From Phycisphaerales bacterium (lineage in GTDB: Bacteria; Planctomycetota; Phycisphaerae; SM23-33): 5,526 bases of DNA. The position numbers were made by a program, and so were the translations under genes. The stretch spans positions 1,136 to 6,661 of the forward strand of contig PMBX01000261.1 in NCBI GenBank assembly GCA_003153915.1, read 5' to 3'. The notes beneath the pieces are model-generated. The model saw only the letters and a list, made by a program, of their open reading frames with translations. It had not been told where the DNA came from and ran no database searches. This document shows, piece after piece, positions 1 through 5,307 of this stretch; within the stretch, counting starts at the first letter, position 1, and each line of letters begins with the position of its first letter.

Positions 1-17
1 TTATCTGAGATGGAGAG

Positions 18-692
18 CTATTCGGTCTTTGCCGCCTCGGTGGCAGGGACGTAATGGTCATGGAAGAGGTTGACGATTCGCTCGGCCATCGCCGAAGCCA
101 TTTCCTCCGCCAGTTGGGCCTCGTAGTTGACGGCGGGGTTATCGCTGGAGGGCATCTCGACGGGTTCCACCGCGTAACCATCGGGGCGATCAGTCGGCCA
201 AAGCCTTCCGGTCTTGACGTCCACTACGCGGACGGTGACGCGAAATTGTCCGTGCCACAGGGGGCTTTCGGGCAGGTCTTTGGTGGAAAACGTATCGATG
301 TGCACATAGAGGACGACCTCGGCGCCAAGTTCCGCGCCGACCTGGCTGACAGCCAGGTCATTGAAGGTTCCGCGCGCGGCTGCCAGATCGGCCAGGTTGC
401 GATAGATAACCGTGGAGGCGACCAGTTGTTCCTTGGCCAGCCGCTCGTTGACGCCTTCGGCCAGCAGGCCCTTTATCGGTTCATAGCCGACCTCGCTGAG
501 GTAGTCGTCGACGAAGACCAGGGCCTTGCAGTCCTTGGGGAGTCGATAGAGCGCCGAAACCTTCGTGGGCGGGGCGAACTGGGCGGCAGTCCAAGCCGCC
601 GCGGCGCAACCCGCCAACTCCGTCGAAACCGCCGCCGCAAGCAATGCTATGGGAAGCCATGCGGATAAGATGCGTAATGCCGGTTGCTTCAT
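18..692 (-). CDS. Predicted lipoprotein of unknown function, second of a tandem pair
   Basis: The protein is 224 residues. A basic N-terminus (MKQPALR) and a hydrophobic stretch (about 8-24) lead to the lipobox LAGC at 26-29, so it is probably lipid-anchored at Cys29. The mature part alternates strands and helices: a valine-rich strand (ALVFVDD, 57-63), a helix with AEGVNERLAKE (78-88), and the strand GAEVVLYVHI (123-132). This rhythm resembles the TolB-N/CsgG type of periplasmic alpha/beta fold, but I cannot assign a family. The ATG at 690-692 overlaps the upstream stop codon by 4 bases, and a GAAGG Shine-Dalgarno sequence sits just upstream. The longer frame reaching 896 is arginine-rich out-of-frame translation of the upstream gene, so I rejected that start. 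The C-terminal half resembles the preceding lipoprotein (GAD/GAE-VVLYV motif, then a terminal AEE helix), which suggests divergent paralogs. The function is unknown, probably an envelope component acting with its two operon partners. Confidence 0.85.
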   Translation of the reverse strand: MKQPALRILSAWLPIALLAAAVSTELAGCAAAAWTAAQFAPPTKVSALYRLPKDCKALVFVDDYLSEVGYEPIKGLLAEGVNERLAKEQLVASTVIYRNLADLAAARGTFNDLAVSQVGAELGAEVVLYVHIDTFSTKDLPESPLWHGQFRVTVRVVDVKTGRLWPTDRPDGYAVEPVEMPSSDNPAVNYEAQLAEEMASAMAERIVNLFHDHYVPATEAAKTE

Positions 693-1375
693 GATTCCTT
701 CTTGGCCGCCTTGTGCTTGTAGAACTTCCTGGCCAGTTCCTCGGCGAAGAGTCGCTCGGTGGGCACGCGGATGGCGGTGTCGTCCTGTCCGACGGACCCG
801 CCGGCCGGTCCGTTGGGCGGATAGAGGATGGCGATATCCTTGCCTCGCCACACGGCGCTGTCGCGTTCGGCCAGATCGGCCTGGTAGATGCTGCATTGGG
901 CGGTGATCCGCCCGCGGAGCAGGTCCAGGCTGCCCGGTTCGCGGGTGGTGTATTCAACCAGGGTGACATAGAGGACGTAATCGGCGCCAAGGGCCTTGGC
1001 CAGTTGCGTCTTGGGCATCGATTCCCAATAAGTGTTCTGGTCCTGGTACTTAATCACCTTGACCGGTTCGATGAGGCGGATGCCCTTGATGCGGTTGCGC
1101 AACTCGCTTCCGGCGGCCGTGGCGACCGTCAACCGGCAGAATGGGTACTCGTATTGCACGCCTGGATCGGCGTAGACGACCACGGCGACGGAGTGGTTTT
1201 CCAAACCGGTGAACTCCGCCTCGACGGTTTCGCCGGGGCCTTCTGGAGCCACCAGGTAGAGTAGATAACCGGTTGGCTGACAGCCGGCGGGCACAACGAC
1301 AAAGCAGGCTGCCAGCAGAATCGCCGAGACACAAGGCGCACATCGGAAACAGAGGCTGTGACAGCGGTCATTCAT
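689..1375 (-). CDS. Predicted lipoprotein of unknown function, first of a tandem pair
   Basis: The protein is 228 residues. The signal region is unusually cysteine-rich (C5, C9, C12, C15, C24, C32). Two lipobox candidates are visible: LAAC at 21-24 and PAGC at 29-32. I favour Cys32, because the hydrophobic run ILLAACFVVVPAGC continues to it and QPTGY follows. The mature part has a strand (HSVAVVVYAD, 61-70), a helix (GSELRNRIKG, 89-98), the motif YQDQNTYWE (110-118), then GADYVLYVTLVEYTTREPGS (130-149). It ends in a lysine-rich tail (HKAAKKES). The fold rhythm resembles TolB-N/CsgG-like periplasmic domains; this is an inference from strand pattern only. The start at 1373-1375 overlaps the DUF2752 stop by 4 bases (ATGA), with GGGGAG at 1387-1392 as a somewhat distant ribosome site. 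Its own stop overlaps the next gene in the same way. I recognise this as a type of hypothetical lipoprotein common in planctomycete-like genomes but know no assigned role. Confidence 0.87.
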   Translation of the reverse strand: MNDRCHSLCFRCAPCVSAILLAACFVVVPAGCQPTGYLLYLVAPEGPGETVEAEFTGLENHSVAVVVYADPGVQYEYPFCRLTVATAAGSELRNRIKGIRLIEPVKVIKYQDQNTYWESMPKTQLAKALGADYVLYVTLVEYTTREPGSLDLLRGRITAQCSIYQADLAERDSAVWRGKDIAILYPPNGPAGGSVGQDDTAIRVPTERLFAEELARKFYKHKAAKKES

Positions 1376-1860
1376 CGCAGGGGCAACTCCCCATTGAGGA
1401 CGCCGACGGCGAGTTTGACCATCCAACCGGCGGCCACGCCCGCTACGGCGGCGACGGCCCACCACAGTCGCGGTTTTAACGGGCCGAGGATATCCCTGCC
1501 CGTGACCCATTCCGTCCCTCCCGCTGCCGACAGCAGGAGGATCGCGCCGAAGACCACCGGTCCGAATGGGTGGGCGGCCAGCGCGCGGTCGAAGCGGCCG
1601 TGGGCCATCGCCGAAACAGAGGTCGTCAGTCCGCAGGTGGGGCAGGGCCAACCGGTCTCAGCCAGCACGGAGCAGGCCGGCAGCCCCAGGTCCTGGTGCG
1701 TACCGAACCCGTCGGCCCTTGGGGCGACCTGCCGTGCCAAGAGCAGGACCAGCAGGCTTGGCACGGCCAAGACGGCCCCGCGCAATCGAATCGGCCGCCC
1801 AACCGACGCGCCCGTTCCCGACAAGCCTGATATCGCCTCTTGCGGAGTCATGCTAAGCAA
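1372..1860 (-). CDS. DUF2752 family membrane protein
   Basis: The protein is 162 residues from a TTG start. The family signature is clear: GLPACSV (59-65), then CPTCGLTTS (73-81), the paired-cysteine motif of DUF2752, followed by AHPFGPVVF (96-104). Three hydrophobic segments (about 27-43, 100-114 and 132-153) indicate an integral inner-membrane protein. The cysteine motif lies between the first and second segments. No biochemical function is established for DUF2752. The paired cysteines suggest metal or redox chemistry, but that is speculation. Start choice: GAGG at 1866-1869 is 5 bases from the TTG at 1860 but 14 from the ATG at 1851, so the ribosome site favours TTG; ATG 1851 (159 residues) remains possible. 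This is the first gene of a three-gene operon whose two lipoprotein genes follow by ATGA overlaps, so its job is probably linked to theirs at the envelope. Confidence 0.88.
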   Translation of the reverse strand: MLSMTPQEAISGLSGTGASVGRPIRLRGAVLAVPSLLVLLLARQVAPRADGFGTHQDLGLPACSVLAETGWPCPTCGLTTSVSAMAHGRFDRALAAHPFGPVVFGAILLLSAAGGTEWVTGRDILGPLKPRLWWAVAAVAGVAAGWMVKLAVGVLNGELPLR

Positions 1861-1864
1861 ATGG

Positions 1865-1869
1865 TCCTC
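1865..1869 (-). promoter_or_regulatory. Ribosome binding site of the DUF2752 gene
   Basis: On the minus strand the sequence reads GAGGA, then CCAT, then TTG (1860-1858), with ATG 9 bases further on (1851-1849). This spacing supports the TTG start. With the ATG start the site would be about 13 bases away, which is unusually far. Confidence 0.5.
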
Positions 1870-1885
1870 TCGATGGCCGATGGGT

Positions 1886-1915
1886 ATCGTAGTTCTTTTC
1901 CACCGCGCGGGTCAA
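1886..1915 (-). promoter_or_regulatory. Putative sigma70-type promoter for the DUF2752-lipoprotein operon
   Basis: On the minus strand, TTGACC (1915-1910, 5 of 6 to the -35 consensus) is followed after 18 bases by TACGAT (1891-1886, 4 of 6 to the -10 consensus). Initiation would fall near 1879, giving a leader of roughly 20 bases before the TTG start and just enough room for the GAGGA ribosome site. It lies in the only non-coding gap upstream of this operon. The call rests on consensus matching alone, and planctomycete promoters are poorly defined. Confidence 0.4.
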
Positions 1916-2031
1916 TTCATTCCGCCGCCCGAAGAACCGAATCCGCCGCCGCCGTGCGAGGGTTCGTGCGATGCTTTTCGCTGCCGGGGGAAGAACCGAC
2001 GGTTAGAATAGGGTTGTCACTTTTCATGCAT

Positions 2032-2037
2032 GGAGAG
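2032..2037 (+). promoter_or_regulatory. Ribosome binding site of the PEBP-like gene
   Basis: GGAGAG ends 5 bases before the GTG at 2043. This good spacing supports the GTG start, and so the exported form, over the in-frame ATG at 2058. The internal ATG at 2169 was not favoured because the upstream frame encodes a credible signal peptide. Confidence 0.6.
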
Positions 2038-2042
2038 AAACC

Positions 2043-2642
2043 GTGAGTAACAAGGCAATGACATCTCGCCGTGTTTGGGCCCGAGTCTTGCCGGCGGCGG
2101 TTGTTTGTTTGTTGGCTTGCCCATCAGCACTGCCTGATGATCCAGGCAATAACCAAGGATCGCCCACTATGAACATTAGCGTCACCAGCACGGCCTTTGA
2201 GCAAGGCAAACCCATTCCACGGAAATACACCGGCCAGGGCGAGGACATCTCTCCGCCGCTATCGTGGAAGGATGTTCCCAAGGACGCCAAGGAGTTGGCC
2301 TTGATCTGCGACGATCCCGACGCCCCGCGCGCCCAGCCATGGGTGCATTGGGTGCTGGGGAAGATTCCCTCCGGGATCGGCGGCATGGAGGAGGGCGCGT
2401 CATCGGCGAAGGCCAAGAAGTCTCCACCGGGCATGGCCGAGGGCAAGAACGATTCCGGCACCATCGGATACCAGGGGCCGATGCCTCCCGCGGGCAAGGC
2501 GCATCGGTATTACTTTCGGGTCTATGCCCTGGATGTCACGCTGACTGCTGCCAATGTCGCCGACAAGCCCACGCTGTTGGCGGCCATGAAGGGCCACATC
2601 CTGGCTGCCGGAGAGTTGATGGGAACCTACCAGCGTCAGTGA
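2043..2642 (+). CDS. Exported YbhB/YbcL-type PEBP (Raf kinase inhibitor-like) protein
   Basis: The protein is 199 residues from a GTG start. The PEBP signatures are DDPDAP (90-95), WVHWV (100-104) and GYQGPMPPAGKAHRYYFR (142-159). Together these form the anion/ligand-binding pocket in this family, with the Asp of DPDAP, the His of HW and the GP-PP-G-HRY loop all present. The core from MNISVTS (Met43) to the end is about 157 residues, close to the size of E. coli YbhB, so the first 42 residues are an extra N-terminal segment. That segment has a basic part (SRRVWAR, loosely twin-arginine-like), a hydrophobic core (VLPAAVVCLLA), then CPSALPDDPG, which fits Sec export with cleavage near 29-31 or lipidation at Cys26 (LLAC). 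Bacterial PEBP proteins have no firmly established substrate. The gene is divergent from the DUF2752 operon and converges with the ATP-grasp cluster, separated by 29 bases without an obvious terminator. It looks like a lone gene. Confidence 0.93.
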   Translation: MSNKAMTSRRVWARVLPAAVVCLLACPSALPDDPGNNQGSPTMNISVTSTAFEQGKPIPRKYTGQGEDISPPLSWKDVPKDAKELALICDDPDAPRAQPWVHWVLGKIPSGIGGMEEGASSAKAKKSPPGMAEGKNDSGTIGYQGPMPPAGKAHRYYFRVYALDVTLTAANVADKPTLLAAMKGHILAAGELMGTYQRQ

Positions 2643-2671
2643 CGCCGGTGCCGATGGTGGCGGGGTGAGCC

Positions 2672-4246
2672 TCAGGTCCGGCCGAGGTGCTTGATGTAGA
2701 CGACTTTGTCGTCCTGGGGCGCATAGAAGTTGGGGATGTTGGCCGCCTGGCGGTAACCCATCCGGGAATAGAATCCCCGCGTGGGATCGTAGGTCTTCCT
2801 GCCGGAAGTTTCCACGATGGCCAGTCGCCCGCCGCTTTCGGCGATGAGTGTCTCGGCGTGGGAGACCAGGGCCTTTCCCAACCCGCGGCCTTGAAGATCC
2901 GGCGTGACGCCCAGCCAGTAGATGTCGAAGGTGCCCACGGTGCAGGGCGTGGGACCGTAGCAGACCCAGCCCACCGCGCGGCGGTCCAACTCTGCCGTGA
3001 AAGACTGGTAATGTCCACAAGGCCCCTTAGCCAGGGCCTCCTCCAAAACCTCCCGCGCGATGGCCAGCTCATCAGGGCGAAAGAAACCGCTGGCGTCCAG
3101 GAATCGCAGGATTTCCTGGCTGTCGCCTGGTTGTGACCAGCGGATTTTCCATTCGGCCGGACAGGAGGCGCCTTGGCCGTTGGCCCGTGGGCTGGTGGCG
3201 GCTGCCCCGGAGGCGGAGACCGGTTCCAGTCGAGCGGCTGCGTTGGAAATCACAATGCGGATGAACTCGTCATAGGAGATTTCTCCGGCGTTCAGCGCGG
3301 CGGCAAATCCTGCCCCCGGCGAGATGTCGGGGTTTGCGTTGACCTCCAGCACAAAGACGTTGCCTTGTTGGTCCAGGCGGCAATCGACTCGGGCGTAATC
3401 CGTGCACCCCACAGCCTGCCAGGCATCCTGTACCGTCTGGCGGATGCGATGTGCCTGAGGCTCTTGGATCCGGGCCGGGATGACGCGTGGAGTGTTGCGA
3501 TATTCAAAGGAATCCTCGACCCATTTGGCCTGGTAGCCCGCGATGCGGGGCCGGTTGGGCGGGAAGGCGGAAAAGTCGATCTCCGCCAGGGGCAGCACCC
3601 GAAGCTGTTGGCCCTGCTGGAGCAGGGCGACGTTGATTTCACGTCCGTCGATGTACTGCTCGACCATCGCCGGTTGACGGAACTGTTCATGCACCCGCCG
3701 CACGGCCCGGAGGAACTCCTCTCCGCGGGATTGGCACACCGATCCGGCGTCGATGCCCTCGCTGGCGTCACGGCTGACGGGTTTGACGATCAGCGGGCCT
3801 GGCGGGAGTAAATTACCGATGGCCGCCCCTGGTGGGATCAGCACGGCCTGGGGACATGGGACGCCCAGGGCGGCCAAGGCGGCCTTGCTCAACCACTTGT
3901 CGCTGGACAAACTGATGCACCGGCTGTCACCGCCGGTACAGGCCTTGGAAAAGGTCCGGCAAAGGGCCGGGACCATCGCCGCATCGCCCGGTGGGCCGTC
4001 CAGGTCCTCGACGAGGTTGAACACCACCGGCTCGCAAGCGGCCGCCAGCACGGCAGGAAGGTCCTCCAGACGGTGGATTCCGCAACCGCGGGCCGGGACG
4101 CCCAACCGCTCCAGCGCCGCCGTCACCGCCTCCAGTTCCTTGAGGACGCCCGCTTCGCTCTCGGCGCAGAGGCCGATACCGTCGGACATCCTCTCGCGCA
4201 CGCGGGGAATGTTGTAGATCACCAGAACCGCCGGCAGGCTGCTCAT
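2672..4246 (-). CDS. ATP-grasp amidoligase (D-Ala-D-Ala ligase-like) fused to a C-terminal GNAT N-acetyltransferase
   Basis: The protein is 524 residues. Residues 1-340 form an ATP-grasp ligase: SSDKWLSKAAL (114-124), LIVKPVSRDASEGID (152-166) with the ATP-contacting Lys155, the adenine-side segment MVEQYIDGREINVALL (194-209), YARVDCR (284-290) and LEVNANPDISPGAGFA (300-315) with Mg ligands Glu301 and Asn303. A Ser/Ala/Pro-rich linker (341-365) leads to a complete GNAT domain (366-522). Its acetyl-CoA loop is TPDLQGRGLGKAL (448-460), with RGFYSRMGY (490-498) at the usual C-terminal site. Expected chemistry is ATP-dependent amide bond formation through an acyl phosphate plus N-acetylation from acetyl-CoA; the substrates are unknown. 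The typical Ddl PG-x-x-x-S acceptor motif after the EVN triad is absent, so a D-Ala-D-Ala product is unlikely. The ATG at 4246 is favoured by GGAGGG 5 bases upstream and by the ATGA overlap with the preceding ATP-grasp gene. The GTG at 4252 overlaps that ribosome site. Confidence 0.92.
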   Translation of the reverse strand: MSSLPAVLVIYNIPRVRERMSDGIGLCAESEAGVLKELEAVTAALERLGVPARGCGIHRLEDLPAVLAAACEPVVFNLVEDLDGPPGDAAMVPALCRTFSKACTGGDSRCISLSSDKWLSKAALAALGVPCPQAVLIPPGAAIGNLLPPGPLIVKPVSRDASEGIDAGSVCQSRGEEFLRAVRRVHEQFRQPAMVEQYIDGREINVALLQQGQQLRVLPLAEIDFSAFPPNRPRIAGYQAKWVEDSFEYRNTPRVIPARIQEPQAHRIRQTVQDAWQAVGCTDYARVDCRLDQQGNVFVLEVNANPDISPGAGFAAALNAGEISYDEFIRIVISNAAARLEPVSASGAAATSPRANGQGASCPAEWKIRWSQPGDSQEILRFLDASGFFRPDELAIAREVLEEALAKGPCGHYQSFTAELDRRAVGWVCYGPTPCTVGTFDIYWLGVTPDLQGRGLGKALVSHAETLIAESGGRLAIVETSGRKTYDPTRGFYSRMGYRQAANIPNFYAPQDDKVVYIKHLGRT

Positions 4247-5235
4247 TTGCACCCTCCACGCCGCCGGCAGGCGCTGTCGATAATCGAGCCGATCAACCCC
4301 GCGTAACTCATTCCCTCCTGCGTGGCGATCATGGGCAGGTCGGAATGGGTCGGGTTCAGGCCCGGTAACGGATTGACCTCCAGGAATAACGGCCGGCGTT
4401 GCTTGTCGCAGCGGAAATCGACGCGCGCCGCGTCGCGACAGCCTAGCAGGCGATAGGACCGCAGAGCCAATTGTTCCACTTGTTTCCTCAGCCGTCCGCG
4501 GGGCATGGGCGAATAGTCCACCAGTTCCTCGCAGCGTTCCTTCATCTCATAGGAGTAGATGTCCGACCGGGCCTTGGGCCGCATCGTGATCTCCATGCTG
4601 CCCAGGACGGTCGCGTCGGCGCCTCCCCCCAGCACGGCCGTGGTGAATTCCCGGCCGGGCAGGTACTCCTCCACCAGCACCGGTTGGGAGAAAGTTTCCA
4701 GCAACCGCCGGCAGACATCGGTAAGTTCCTTTCGCGAGTCGATCTTCGAAGCGCCGTCGATGCCCTTTCCGGTTCCTTCGGCTATGGGTTTGGCGAACAG
4801 CGGATAAGGCAGGCGTACCTTGGCCAGGTCCCCCTTGCCTTCGACGACGGCGAATCGCGCGGTGGGCAGCCCGCCGGAGTGGACGATTTGTTTGGCGACG
4901 GCCTTGTCCAACGTGGCGGCGCAGACCAGTGGATCGGAAAACGTGTAGGGGATGTCATAGAGTTCCAGGATCGCCGGCGCCTGCGCCTCGCGGCAACGGC
5001 CGGAGAGTCCCTCGGCGATGTTGAAGACCAGGTCCCACCGCCGTCCGGCCACCAGGCTTTCGCACAGCGCGCGGGCCGAACCGATCCGTTCCACGACATG
5101 ACCCAGTGAGCGGATCGCCTCTTCCAGAGCGGAGATCGTTTCTTGGGAGTCGAACTCCGCTACCGCATGCGCGTCGTAACCCCGCGCAAGGTATTCGCTG
5201 CGCAGGTCGTAGACCAGTCCAATTCGCAAGCCCAT
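4243..5235 (-). CDS. D-Ala-D-Ala ligase-like ATP-grasp enzyme
   Basis: The protein is 330 residues, close to usual Ddl length. The N-terminal domain starts with RIGLVYDLRSEY (4-15) and AEFDSQET (27-34). The latter occupies the place of the AEREVS segment of classical Ddl, so Glu28 may be the substrate-side glutamate. NIAEG (72-76), REAQAPAILELYDIPYTFSD (82-101) and LDKAVAK (109-115) follow. The ATP-grasp core has FAKPIAEGTGKGI (147-159), VEEYLPGREFTTAVLG (188-203), IYSYEMKE (226-233, equivalent to the Ddl omega-loop YDYEAKY), RVDFR (271-275) and FLEVNPLPGLNPTHSDLP (284-301) with Mg ligands Glu286 and Asn288 and the Ddl-like PG-x-x-x-H-S motif. It probably forms a dipeptide through an acyl phosphate. 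It diverges from cell-wall Ddl at the N-terminus, so annotation as housekeeping ddl would be risky. The ATG at 5235 was chosen over the TTG at 5241 because MGLRIGLVYD begins directly at the first strand; the ribosome site (GGGA, 7 bases upstream) is weak. Its stop overlaps the following ligase-GNAT gene by ATGA, so the two are probably translated together. Confidence 0.92.
   Translation of the reverse strand: MGLRIGLVYDLRSEYLARGYDAHAVAEFDSQETISALEEAIRSLGHVVERIGSARALCESLVAGRRWDLVFNIAEGLSGRCREAQAPAILELYDIPYTFSDPLVCAATLDKAVAKQIVHSGGLPTARFAVVEGKGDLAKVRLPYPLFAKPIAEGTGKGIDGASKIDSRKELTDVCRRLLETFSQPVLVEEYLPGREFTTAVLGGGADATVLGSMEITMRPKARSDIYSYEMKERCEELVDYSPMPRGRLRKQVEQLALRSYRLLGCRDAARVDFRCDKQRRPLFLEVNPLPGLNPTHSDLPMIATQEGMSYAGLIGSIIDSACRRRGGCK
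4252..4257 (-). promoter_or_regulatory. Ribosome binding site deciding the ligase-GNAT start
   Basis: GGAGGG on the minus strand lies 5 bases before the ATG at 4246 and inside the end of the upstream ATP-grasp gene. The alternative GTG start (4252-4250) overlaps this site and could not use it, so the ATG with its 4-base overlap is the real start. Confidence 0.75.
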
Positions 5236-5256
5236 CGGCAAGTCCCGATTCGTTAT

Positions 5257-5273
5257 CCGCTCCGGCGGAGCGG
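5257..5273. other. GC-rich perfect hairpin between the aminomutase and ATP-grasp genes
   Basis: CCGCTCC, GGC, GGAGCGG form a 7-base-pair stem with a 3-base loop. A smaller CCCC-GCC-GGGG hairpin lies at 5279-5289. On the coding (minus) strand no T-tract follows, so it does not look like an efficient intrinsic terminator. It sits 22 bases upstream of the ATG at 5235 in the 72-base intergenic gap. It may stabilise or process mRNA, or tune translation of the downstream ligases. Confidence 0.5.
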
Positions 5274-5307
5274 CTGCGCCCCGCCGGGGACGGGGGGTTG
5301 GGTGTGT

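Noticed and set aside
1..17. Possible gene end or terminator at the left edge
   Set aside because: Only 17 bases lie beyond the lipoprotein stop codon; nothing can be supported.
54..668. Long plus-strand open frame over the lipoprotein gene
   Set aside because: It lies antisense to a lipoprotein with a lipobox and ATGA-coupled start, has no ribosome site or recognisable domain, and is expected in GC-rich DNA.
2004..2009. TAGAAT as a -10 box for the PEBP-like gene
   Set aside because: It matches the -10 consensus in 5 of 6 bases, but no -35-like sequence lies 16-19 bases upstream, so it is too weak to annotate.
1358..2011. Plus-strand open frame of 217 residues over the DUF2752 gene and the divergent gap
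   Set aside because: Proline/arginine/serine-rich composition, antisense to a clear DUF2752 gene and overlapping the candidate promoter region; no domain.
2643..2671. Bidirectional terminator between the convergent PEBP-like and ligase-GNAT genes
   Set aside because: The 29-base gap has no stable inverted repeat followed by a T-tract on either strand.
4471..5109. Plus-strand open frame of 212 residues over the first ATP-grasp gene
   Set aside because: It is the complement of conserved ATP-grasp coding sequence and shows no family features.
4243..5235. Housekeeping D-alanine-D-alanine ligase (ddl) of cell-wall synthesis
   Set aside because: The N-terminal domain departs from classical Ddl, no mur or fts genes are nearby, and the partner ligase-GNAT and KamA-type genes point to another pathway; a ddl symbol is not justified.
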